From contig NW_027475141.1 of the NCBI RefSeq assembly GCF_051020985.1, positions 2,108,001 through 2,172,000 of the forward strand: a stretch of 64,000 nucleotides of DNA. Reading direction: 5' to 3'. Positions 50,990 through 62,360 of this stretch are shown one piece after another (position 1 is the stretch's first letter; the number at the start of each line of letters is the position of its first letter). Under the pieces are notes generated by a model. The model had not been told where the DNA came from. It made no database searches and was given only the letters and a program-made list of their open reading frames with translations. The stretch comes from Nomia melanderi (Eukaryota; Arthropoda; Insecta; Hymenoptera; Halictidae). The position numbers and the translations under genes are program-made.

Positions 50990-51580
50990 GGCCCCTGGTG
51001 GTGCGAGGCCGTTCCCGCTGCACAGATTCATGCGCCAGGGCGTCCTGCAGACAATGCACTTTGATTTATTTCGCTATGTCTAATAGCACCCGAGATATCA
51101 CCAGATACATATTGGATTTTTCCCTGACCCTGACAGTCCGGCCCCACGAGACGGTGATTTTCTCGACCCCTGGAGGTCCGCGGTCTATCCCGCTGCACAG
51201 ATTCGGCGCCAGGGCCTCCTACAGACAATGCACTTTGATTTATTGCGTTATCTCTAATAGCACCCGAGATATAACCAGATATATATTGGATTTTTCCTTG
51301 ACCCTGACAGTCCGGCCCAATGTGTGGATGGTTTACTCGGTCCCTCGTGGTCCGAGGTCGATCCCGCTGCACAGATTCATACGCCGGGGCCTCCTATAAA
51401 TAATTCACTTTAGTTTATTGCGCTATCTCTAATAGCACCCGAGATATCACCAGATATATATTGAATTTTTCCCCGACCCTGAGTGTCCGGCCCAATGTGT
51501 CGGTGGATTTCTCGGCCCCTGGTGGTCCGAGGTCGATCCCGCTGCACAGATTCATGCGCCAGTGCCTCCTACAGACAATG
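50990..51580 (+). repeat. About 590 bp block duplicated at 52563-53153
   Basis: Both copies carry GGTGGTGCGAGGCCG, GGGCGTCCTGC, TTTATTTCGCTATGTC, GATACATATTGG, CTCGACCCCTGGAGG, the shortened CAGATTCGGCGCCAGG, GAGATATAACCAG and CAATGTGTGGATGG. The shared irregular deletion in CAGATTCGGCGCC is strong evidence of common descent. The offset is 1,573 bp (nine monomers less 2 bp). Confidence 0.85.
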
Positions 51581-51639
51581 CACCTTGGTTTATTATGCTA
51601 TCTCTATTAAGACCCGAGATATCACCAGATATATATTGG

Positions 51640-52130
51640 AGTTTTCCCTGACCCTGAGAGTCCGGCCCCATGAGACGGTGATTTTCTCGGCCCCTGGTGG
51701 TCCGAGCTCGATCCCGCTGCACAGATTCATGCGCCAGGGCCTCCTACAGACAATGCACTTTGATTTATTGCGCTATCTGTAATAGCACCCGAGATATCAC
51801 CAGATATATATAGGATTTTCCCCTGACACTGAGTGTCCGGCCCCATGAGACGGTGGTTTTCTCGGCCCCTGGTGGTCCGAGGTCGATCCCATTGAACAGT
51901 TTTATGCGCCAGGGATTCCTGCAGACAATTCACTTTGGTTTATTGCGCTATCTGTAATAGCACCCGAGATATCACCAGATATATATTGGATTTTTCCCTG
52001 ACCCTGAGTGCCCGGCCCCATGTGTCGATGGTTTTCTCGGTCCCTCGTGGTCCGAGGTCGATCCTGCTGTACAGATTTATGCGCCAGGGATTCCTGCAGA
52101 CAATTCACTTTGGTTTATTGCGCTATCTGT
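51640..52130 (+). repeat. Three-monomer block repeated at 56010-56500 and partly at 53390
   Basis: Markers are TTGGAGTTTTCCC, CCGAGCTCGATCCC, CCCCTGACACTGAG, CCATTGAACAGTTTTATGCG and ATGTGTCGATGG with CTGTACAGATTTATG. The block at 51640-52130 aligns with 56010-56500 at 4,370 bp. Its first part also aligns with about 53390-53620 at 1,748 bp. Confidence 0.78.
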
Positions 52131-54059
52131 AATAGCACCCGAGATATCACCAGATATATATTGGATTTTCCCCTGACCCTGAGTGTCCGGCCCCATGAGA
52201 CGGTGGTTTTCTAGGCCCCTGGTGGTCCGAGGTCGATCCCGCTGCACAGATTCATGCACCAGGGCCTCCTACAGAAAATGCAGTTTGATTTATTGCGCTA
52301 TCTGTAATAGCACCCGAGATATCACTAGATATATATTGGATTTCCCCTGACCCTGACAGTCCGGCCCCATGAGACGGTAGTTTTCTCGGCCCCTAGTGGT
52401 CCGAGGGCGATCCCGCTGCACAGATTCATGCGCCAGGGCCTCCTACAGAAAATGCAGTTTGGTTTATTGCGCTATCTCTAATAGCACCCGAGATATCACC
52501 AGATATATATTGGATTTATCCCTGACCCCGACAGTCCGACCCCATGAGACGGTGGTTTTCTCGGCCCCTGGTGGTGCGAGGCCGTTCCCGCTGCACAGAT
52601 TCATGCGCCAGGGCGTCCTGCAGACAATGCACTTTGATTTATTTCGCTATGTCTAATAGCACCCGAGATATCACCAGATACATATTGGATTTTTCCCTGA
52701 CCCTGACAGTCCGGCCCCACGAGACGGTGATTTTCTCGACCCCTGGAGGTCCGAGGTCTATCCCGCTGCACAGATTCGGCGCCAGGGCCTCCTACAGACA
52801 ATGCACTTTGATTTATTGCGTTATCTCTAATAGCACCCGAGATATAACCAGATATATATTGGATTTTTCCTTGACCCTGACAGTCCGGCCCAATGTGTGG
52901 ATGGTTTACTCGGTCCCTCGCGGTCCGAGGTCGATCCCGCTGCACAGATTCATACGCCGGGGCCTCCTATAAATAATTCACGTTGGTTTATTGCGCTATC
53001 TCTAATAGCACCCGAGATATCACCCGATATATATTGAATTTTTCCCCGACCCTGAGTGTCCGGCCCCATGTGTCGGTGGATTTTTCGGCCCCTGGTGGTC
53101 CGAGGTCGATCCCGCTGCACAGATTCATGCGCCAGTGCCTCCTACAGACAATGCACTTTGATTTATTGCGCTATCTGTAATAGCACCCGAGATATCACCA
53201 GATATATATTGGATTTTTCCCTGACCCTGAGTGTCCGACCCCATGAGACGGTGGTTTTCTCGGCCCCTGGTGGTCCGAGGTCGTTCCCGCTGCACAGATT
53301 CATGCGCCAGGGCCTCCTGCAGACAATGCACCTTGGTTTATTATGCTATCTCTATTAGCACCCGAGATATCACCAGATATATATTGGAGTTTTCCCTGAC
53401 CCTGACAGTCCGGCCCCATGAAACGGTGATTTTCTCGGCCCCTGGTGGTCCGAGCTCGATCCCGCTGCACAGATTCATGCGCCAGGGCCTCCTACAGACA
53501 ATGCACTTTGATTTATTGCGCTATCTGTAATAGCACCCGAGATATCACCAGATATATATAGGATTTTCCCCTGACACTGAGTGTCCGGCCCCATGAGACG
53601 GTGGTTTTCTCGGCCCCTGGTGGTCCGAGGTCGATCCCGCTGCACCGATTCATGCGCTAGGGCCTCCTGCAGACAATGCACTTTGTTTTATTGCGCTATC
53701 TCTAATAGCACCCGAGATATCACCAGATATATATTGCATTTTTCCCTGACCCTGACACTCCGGCCCCATGAGACGGTGATTTTCTCGGCCCCTGGTGGTC
53801 CGAGGTCGATCCCGCTGCACAGATTCATGCGCCAGGGCCTCCTACAGAAAATGCAGTTTGATTTATTGCGCTATCTGTAATAGCACCCGAGATATATCTA
53901 GATATATATTGGATTTCCCCTGACCCTGACAGTCCGGCCCCATGAGACGCTAGTTTTCTCGGCCCCTGGTGGTCCGAGGTCGATCCCGCTGCACAGATTC
54001 ATGCGCCAGGGCCTCCTACAGAAAATGCAGTTTGATTTATTGCGCTATCTGTAATAGCA

Positions 54060-54470
54060 CCCGAGATATCACCAGATATATATTGGATTTATCCCTGACC
54101 CTGAGCGTCCGACCCCATGAGACGGTGGTTTTCTCGGCCCCTGGTGGTTGGAGGTCGTTCCTGCTGCACATATTCATGCGCCAGGGCTTCCTGCAGACAA
54201 TTCACTTTGGTTTATTGCGCTATCTGTAATAGGACGCGAGATATCACCAGATATATATTGGATTTATCCTTGAACCTGACAGTCCGGCCCCATGTGTCTC
54301 TGGTTTTCTCGGCCCCTGGTGGTCCGAGGTCGTTCCCGCTGCGCAGATTCATGCGCCAGGGCCCCCTGCAGATAATTCACTTTGGTTTAGTGCGCTGTCT
54401 GTAATAGCACCGAGATATCACCAGATATATATTGGATTTATCCCTGACCCCGACAGTCCGACCCCATGAG
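54060..54470 (+). repeat. About 410 bp block duplicated at 57732-58142
   Basis: Shared markers are GCACATATTCATGCGCC, AGGGCTTCCTGC, CACGCGAGATATC or GACGCGAG, CCTTGAACCTGACAG, CGCTGCGCAGATTC and a one-base loss at TAATAGCACCGAGATATC (near 54413 and 58079). The offset is 3,672 bp. A relative with only part of these markers lies at 54.95-55.28 kb. Confidence 0.8.
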
Positions 54471-57400
54471 ACGGTGGTTTTCTCGGCCCCTGGTGGTCCG
54501 AGGTCGTTCCCGCTGTACAGATTCATGCGCCAGGGCCTCCTGCAGACAATGCACTTTGATTTATTGCGCTATCTGTAATAGCAGCCGAGATATCACCAGA
54601 TTTATATTGGATTTTTCCCTGACCCTGTGTGTCCGACCCCATGCGACGGTGGTTTTCTCAGCCCCTGGTGGTGCGAGGCCGTTCCCGCTGCACAGATTCA
54701 TACGCCGGGGCCTCCTATAAATAATTCACTTTGGTTTATTGCGCTATCTCTAATAGCACCCGAGATATCACCAGATATATATTGAATTTTTCCCCGACCC
54801 TGAGTGTCCGGCCCCATGTGTGGGTGGATTTCTCGGCCCCTGGTGGTCCGAGGTCGATCCCGCTGCACAGATTCATGCGCCAGGGCCTCCAACAGACAAT
54901 GCACTTTGATTTATTGCGCTATCAGTAATAGCACCCGAGATATCACCAGATATATATTGGATTTATCCCTGACCCTGACAGTCCGGCCCCATGAGACGAT
55001 AGTTTTCTCGGACCCTGGTGGTCGGAGGTTGTTCCCGCTGCACAGATTCATGCGCCAGGGCTTCCTGCAGACAATTCACTTTGGTTTATTGCGCTATCTG
55101 TAATAGCACGCGAGATATTACCAGATATATATTGGATTTTTCCTTGAACCTGACAGTCCGGCCCCATGTGTCTGTGGTTTTCTCGGCCCCTGGTGGTCCG
55201 AGGTCGTTCCCGCTGCGCAGATTCATGCGCCAGGGCCCCCTGCAAATAATTCACTTTGGTTTAGTGCGCTGTCTGTAATAGCACCCGAGATATCACCAGA
55301 TATATATTGGATTTTTCCCTGTCCCTGAGTGTCCGATCCCATGAGACGGTGGTTTTCTCGGCCCCTGGTGGTCCGAGGACGATCCCGCTGCACAGATTCA
55401 TGCGCTAGGGCCTCCTGCAGACAATGGACTTTTATTTATTGCGCTATCTGTAATAGCATCCGAGATATCACCAGATATATATTGGATTTCCCCTGACCCT
55501 GACAGTCCGGCCCCATGAGACGGTAGTTTTCTCGGCCCCTAGTGGTCCGAGGTCGATCCCGCTGCACAGATTCATGCGCCAGGGCCTCCCACAGACAATG
55601 CACTTTGATTTATTGCGCTATCTGTAATAGCACCCGAGATATCACCAGATATATATTGGATTTTTCCCTGAGCCTGAGTGTCCCACCCCATGAGACGGTG
55701 GTTCTCTCGGCCCCTGCTGGTCCGAGGTCGTTCCCGCTGCACAGATTCATGCGCCAGTGCCTGCTACAGACAATGCACTTTGGTTTATTGCGCTATCTCT
55801 AATAGCACCCGAGATATCACCAGATATATATTGGATTTTTCCTTGACCCTGACAGTGCGGCCCCATGAGACGGTGATTTTCTCGGCCCCTGGTGGTCCGA
55901 GGTCGTTCCCACTGCACAGTTTCATGCGCCAGGGCGTCCTGCAGACAATGCACCTTGGTTTATTATGCTATCTCTATTAGCACCCGTGATATCACCAGAT
56001 ATATATTGGAGTTTTCCCTGACCCTGACAGTCCGGCCCCATGAGACGGTGATTTTCTCGGCCCCTGGTGGTCCGAGCTCGATCCCGCTGCACAGATTCAT
56101 GCGCCAGGGCCTCCTACAGACAATGCACTTTGATTTATTGCGCTATCTGTAATAGCACCCGAGATATCACCAGATATATATTGGATTTTCCCCTGACACT
56201 GAGTGTCCGGCCCCATGAGACGGTGGTTTTCTCGGCCCCTGGTGGTCCGAGGTCGATCCCATTGAACAGTTTTATGCGCCAGGGATTCCTGCAGACAATT
56301 CACTTTGGTTTATTGCGCTATCTGTAATAGCACCCGAGATATCACCAGATATATATTGGATTTTTCCCTGACCCTGAGTGCCCGGCCCCATGTGTCGATG
56401 GTTTTCTCGGTCCCTCGTGGTCCAAGGTCGATCCCGCTGTACAGATTTATGCGCCAGGGATTCCTGCAGACAATTCACTTTGGTTTATTGCGCTATCTGT
56501 AATAGCACCCGAGATATCACAAGATATATGCTGGATTTTTACATGACCTTGGGTGACGGATTCCGAATATCTGTAATTTTCTCGGCGCCTAGTGGTCCGA
56601 GGTCGTTCCTGATGCACAGATTCATTCGCCAGTGCCTCCTACAGACAATGCACTTTGATTTATTGCGCCATCTGGAATAGCACCCGAGATATCACCAGAT
56701 ATATATTGGATTTTTCCCTGACCCTGAGCGTCCGGCCCCATGAGACGGTAGTTTTCTCGGCCCCTGGTGGTCCGAGGTCGTTCCCGCTGCACCGATTCAT
56801 GCGCTAGGGCCTCCTGCAGACAATGCACTTCGTTTTATTGCGCTATCTCTAATAGCACCCGAGATATCACCAGATATATATTGCATTTTTCCCTGACCCT
56901 GACACTCCGGCCCCATGAGACGGTGATTCTCTCGGCCCGTGGTGGTCCGAGGTCGATCCCGCTGCACAGATTCATGCGCCAGGGCCTCCTACAGGCAATG
57001 CACTTTGATTTATTGCGCTATCTCTAATAGCACCCGAGATATCACCAGATATATATTGGATTTTTCCTTGACCCTGACAGTCCGGCCCCATGTGTCGATG
57101 GTTTTCTCGGTCCCTCGTGGTCCGAGGTCGATCCCGCTGCACAGATTCATGCGCCAGGGCCTCCTATAGATAATTCACTTTGGTTTATTGCGCTATCTCT
57201 AATAGCACCGGAGATATCACCAGATATATATTGGATTTTTCCCTCACCCTGACAGCCCGGCCCCATGTGCCTGTGGTTTTCTCGGCCCTTGGTCTTCCGA
57301 GGTCGATCCCGCTGCACTGATTCATGCGCCAGGGCCCCCTGCAGATAATTCACTTTGGTTTAGTGCTCTGTCTGTAATAGCACCCGAGATATCACCAGAT

Positions 57401-58884
57401 ATATATTGGATTTTCCCCTGACCCTGATTGTCCGGCCCCATGTGTCGGTGGTTTTCTCGACCCCTGGTGGTCCGAGGTCGATCCCGCTGCACAGATTCAT
57501 GCGCCAGGGCCTCCTACAGAAAATGCAGTTTGATCTATTGCGCTATCTGTAATAGCACCCGAGATATCTCTAGATATATATTGGATTTCCCCTGACCCTG
57601 ACAGTCCGGCCCCATGAGACGCTAGTTTTCTCGGCCCCTGGTGGTCCGAGGTCGATCCCGCTGCACAGATTCATGCGCCAGGGCCTCCTACAGAAAATGC
57701 AGTTTGATTTATTGCGCTATCTGTAATAGCACCCGAGATATCACCAGATATATATTGGATTTATCCCTGACCCTGACAGTCCGACCCCATGAGACGGTGG
57801 TTTTCTCGGCCCCTGGTGGTCGGAGGTCGTTCCTGCTGCACATATTCATGCGCCAGGGCTTCCTGCAGACAATTCACTTTGGTTTATTGCGCTATCTGTA
57901 ATAGCACGCGAGATATCACCAGATATATATTGGATTTTTCCTTGAACCTGACAGTCCGGCCCCATGTGTCTGTGGTTTTCTCGGCCCCTGGTGGTCCGAG
58001 GTCGTTCCCGCTGCGCAGATTCATGCGCCAGGGCCCCCTGCAGATAATTCACTTTGGTTTAGTGCGCTGTCTGTAATAGCACCGAGATATCACCAGATAT
58101 ATATTGGATTTATCCCTGACCCCGACAGTCCGACCCCATGAGACGGTGGTTTTCGCGGCCCCTGGTGGTGCGAGGCCGTTCCCGCTGCAAAGATTCATAC
58201 GCCGGGGCCTCCTATAAATAATTCACTTTGGTTTATTGCGCTATCTCTAATAGCACCCGAGATATCACCAGATATATATTGCATTTTACCCTGACCCTGA
58301 CAGTCCGGCCCCACGAGACGGTGATTTTCTCGGCCCCTGGTGGTCCGAGGTCGCTCCCGCTGCACAGATTCATGCGCCACGGCCTCCTACAGACAATGTA
58401 CTTTGATTTATTGCGCTATCTGGAATAGCACCCGAGATATCACCAGATATATATTGGATTTTTCCCTGACCCTGAGTGTCCGACCCCATGAGACGGTGGT
58501 TTTCTCGGCCCCTGGTGGTACGAGGTCGTTCCCGCTGCACAGATTCATGCGCCAGGGCCTCCTACAGAAAATGCAGTTTGATTTATTGCGCTATCTGTAA
58601 TAGCACCCGAGATATCACTAGATATATATTGGATTTCCCCTGACCCTGACAGTCCGGCCCCATGAGACGGTAGTTTTCTCGGCCCCTGGTGGTCCGAGGT
58701 CGATCCCGCTGCACAGATTCATGCGCCAGGGCTTCCTACAGACAATGCACTTTGATTTATTGCGCTATCTGTAATAGCACCCGAGATATCACCAGATATA
58801 TATTGGATTTTCCCCTGACCCTGATTGTCCGTCCCCATGTGTCGGTGGTTTTCTCGGCCCCTGGTATTCCGAGGTCGATCCCGC

Positions 58885-58915
58885 GGCACAGATTTATGCG
58901 CCAGGGCCTCCTGCA
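58885..58915 (+). repeat. Mid-monomer junction between domains 6 and 7
   Basis: The monomer that starts as a domain 6 copy (CTGGTATTCCGAGGTCG, GATTTATGCGCC) ends as the domain 2/7 kind (CTGCAGATTATTCAC). It is followed by GATTTTTCCCCGAACCTAAC, exactly as near 8531-8640. Register is kept through the switch, which must fall in GCGCCAGGGCCTCC. Confidence 0.8.
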
Positions 58916-59734
58916 GATTATTCACTTTGGTTTATTGCGCTATCTCTAATAGCACCCGAGATATCACCAGATATATATTGGATTTTTCCCCGAACCTAAC
59001 TGTCCGGCCCCATGAGACGGTGGTTTTCTCGGACCGTGGTGATCCGAGGTCGTTCCCGCTGCACAGATTCATGCGCCAGGGCCTCCTACAGACAATGCAC
59101 TTTGATTTATTGCGCTATCTGTAATAGCACCCGAGATATCACCAGATATATCTTGGATTTTTCCCTGACCGTGAGTGTCCGGCCCCATGAGACGGTGGCT
59201 TTCTCGGCCCCCGGTGGTCCGAGGACGCTCCTGCTGCCCAGAATCATGCGCCAGGGCCTCCTACAGACAATGTACTTTGATTTATTGCGCTATCTGTAAT
59301 AGCACCCGAGAAAGCTCCATATATATGCTGGATTTTTACATGACTTTGGGTGACGGATACCGAAAATCTGTAATTTTCTCGGCCCCTGGTGGACCGATGT
59401 CTTTCCTGCTGCACAGATTCATGCGCAAGGTCCTCCTACGGACAGTGCACTTTCATTTATTGCGATATCTCTAATAGCACCCGAGATATCCCCAGATATA
59501 TATTGGATTTTCCCCTGACCCTGAGTGTCCGGCCCCATTAGTCGGTGGTTTTCTCGGACCCTGGTGGTCCGAGGTCGTTCCCGCTGCCCAGATTCATGCG
59601 CCAGGTCCTCCTACAGACAATGCACCTTGATTTATTGCGCTATCTGTAATAGCACCCGAGATATCGCCAGATATATATTGGATTTTTCCCTGACCCTGAG
59701 CGTCCGGCCCCATGAGACGGTGGTTTTCTCGGCC

Positions 59735-62360
59735 CCTGGTGGTACGAGGTCGTTCCCGCTGCCCAGATTCATGCGCCAGGGCCCCCTGCATATAATTCAC
59801 TTTGGATTATTGCGCTATCTGTAATAGCACCCGAGAAAGCACCATATATATGCTGGATTTTTACATGACTTTGGGTGACGGATACCGAAAATCTGTAATT
59901 TTCTCGACCCCTGGTGGTCCGAGGTCGTTCTGCTGCACAGATTCATGCGCAAGGTTCTCCTACGGACAATGCACTTTGATTTATCGCGCTATCTGTAATA
60001 GAACCCGAGATATCACCAGATATATGCTGGATTTTTACATGACATTGGGTGACGGATACCGAAAATCTGTAATTTTTTCGGCCGCTGGTGGTCCGATGTC
60101 GTTCCTGCTGCACAGATTCATGCGCCAGGGCCTCCTGCAGATAAATCACTTTTGATTTATTGCGCTATCTCTAATAGCACCCGAGATATCACCGGATATA
60201 TATTTGATTATTCCCTGACCCTGAGTCTCCAGCCCCATGAGACGGTGGTTTTCTCGGCCCCTGGTGGTTCGAGGTCGTTCCCGCTGCACAGATTCATGCG
60301 CCCGGGCCTCCTGCAGATTATTCACTTCGGTTTATTGCGCTATCTCTAATAGCACCCGAGATATCACCAGATATATATTGGATTTTTCCCCGAACCTAAC
60401 TGTCCGGCCCCATGAGACGGTGGTTTTCTCGGACCCTGGTGATCCGAGGTCGTTCCCGCTGCACAGATTCATGCGCCAGGGCCTACAGCAGATAATTCAC
60501 TTTGGTTTATTGCGCAATCTCTAATAGCACCCGAGATATCACCAGATATATATTGGATTTTCCCCTGACCCTGAGTGTCCGGCCCCGTGAGACGGTGGTT
60601 TTCCCGGCCCCTGGTGGTCCGAGGTCGGTCCCGCTGCCCATATTCATGCGCCAGGGCCTCCTACAGGCAATGCACTTTGATTTATTGCGCTATCTGTAAT
60701 AGCACCCGAGAAAGCTCCATATATATGTTGGATTTTTACATCACATTGGGTGACGGATACCGAAAATCTATCATTTTCACGGAACCTGGTGGTCCGAGGT
60801 CGTTCCCGCTGGCCAGATTCATGCACCAGGGCCTCCTACAGACAATGCACTTTGATTTATTGCGCTATCTCTAATAGCGCCCGAGATATCACCAGGTATA
60901 TGTTGGATTTTCCCCTGACCCTGAGTGTCCGGCCCCATGAGACGGTGGTGTTCTCGGCCCCTGGTGGTCCGAGGTCGTTCCCGCTGCCCAGATTCATGCG
61001 CCAGGGCCTCCTGCAGATAATTCACTTTGGTTTATTGCGCTATCTCTAATAGCACCCGAGGTATCACCAGATATATATTGGATTTTCCCCTGACCCTGAG
61101 TGTCCGTGCGCAATGAGACGGTGGTTTTATGGGCCCCTGGTGGTCCGAGGTCGTTCCCGTTGCACAGATGCATGCGCCAGGGCCTCCTGCAGATAATTCA
61201 GTTTGATTTACCGCGCTATCTGTAATTGCACCTGAGATATCACCAGATATATATTGGATTTTTCCCTGACCCTGAGTGTCCGGCCCCATGAGACGGTGGT
61301 TTTTTCGGCCACTGGTGGTCCGAGCTCGTTTCCGCTGCACAGATTCATGCGCCAGGGCCTCCTGCAGACAATGCACTTTGATTTATTGCGCTATCTCTAA
61401 TACCACCCGAGGTATCACGAGATATATGCTGTATTTTTACATGACCTTGGGTGACGGATACCGAAAATCTGTAATTTTCTCGGCCCCTGGTGGTCCGAGG
61501 TCCTTCCTGCTGCACAGATTCATGCGCAAGGGCCTCCTACGGACAGTGCACTTTCATTTATTGCGATATCTCTAATAGCACCCGAGATATCCCCAGATAT
61601 ATATTGGATTTTCCCCTGACCCTGAGTGTCCGGCCCCATGAGACGGTGGTTTTCTCGGCCCCTCGTGGTCCCAGGTCGTTCCCGCTGCACAGATTCAAGC
61701 GCCAGGGCCTCCTGCAGATAATTCACTCTGGTTTATTGCGCTATCTCTAATAGCACCCGAGATATCACCACATATATCTTGGATTTTCCCCTCACCCTGA
61801 GTGTCCGGCCCCGTGAGACGGTGGTTTTCCCGGCCCCTGGTGGTCCGAGGTCGGTCCCGCTGCCCATATTCATGCGCCAGGGCCTCCTACAGGCAATGCA
61901 CTTTGATTTATTGCGCTATCTGTAATAGCACCCGAGAAAGCTCCATATATATGTTGGATTTTTAAATCACATTGGGTGACGGATACCGAAAATCTATCAT
62001 TTTCACGGCCCCTGGTGGTCCGAGGTCGGTCCCGCTGCCGATATTCATGCGCCAGGGCCTCCTACAGGCAATGCACTTTGATTTATTGCGCTATCTGTAA
62101 TAGCACCCGAGAAAGTACCATATATATGTTGGATTTTTACATCACATTGGGTGACGGATACCGAAAATCTATCATTTTCACGGAACCTGGTGGTCCGAGG
62201 TCGTTCCCGCTGGCCAGATTCATGCGCCAGGGCCTCCTGCAGATAATTCACTCTGGTTTATTGCGCTATCTGTAATAGCACCCGAGATATCACCAGATAT
62301 ATGCTGGATTTTTACATGACCTTGGGTGACGGATTCCGAATATCTGTAATTTTCTCGGCC
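59735..62360 (+). repeat. 15-mer HOR of domain 7, copy 1 (2,626 bp)
   Basis: The unit runs from the monomer with GGTGGTACGAGG and CCCCCTGCATATAATTC to the next occurrence 2,626 bp later (fifteen monomers plus one base). Inside are a B pair with CTCGACCCCTGG, a one-base loss at GTCGTTCTGCTGC near 59930, the GGATATATATTTGATTATTCC monomer, CCCCGAACCTAACTG, and several GAGAAAG copies with CATCACATTGGG. Confidence 0.9.

Larger units (their letters stand above)
42791..58890 (+). repeat. Domain 6: CTGACAGTCC-rich type A array with many 173-174 bp copies
   Basis: Nearly all copies are type A. A 174 bp subtype with GATATCACTAGATATATAT and GGATTTCCCCTG (one base short) is frequent from about 43.4 to 49.2 kb and near 52.3, 53.9, 55.5, 57.6 and 58.6 kb. 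Other recurrent kinds are GAATTTTTCCCCGACC, ATGTATCGGTGG, AGGGCCGCCTGC and AGAAAATGCAGTTTGA. The only B-like copy is at 56505-56680. Offsets between duplicated blocks are slightly under multiples of 175 (for example 699, 1,047, 1,573, 2,622), as expected from the short subtype. Confidence 0.75.
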
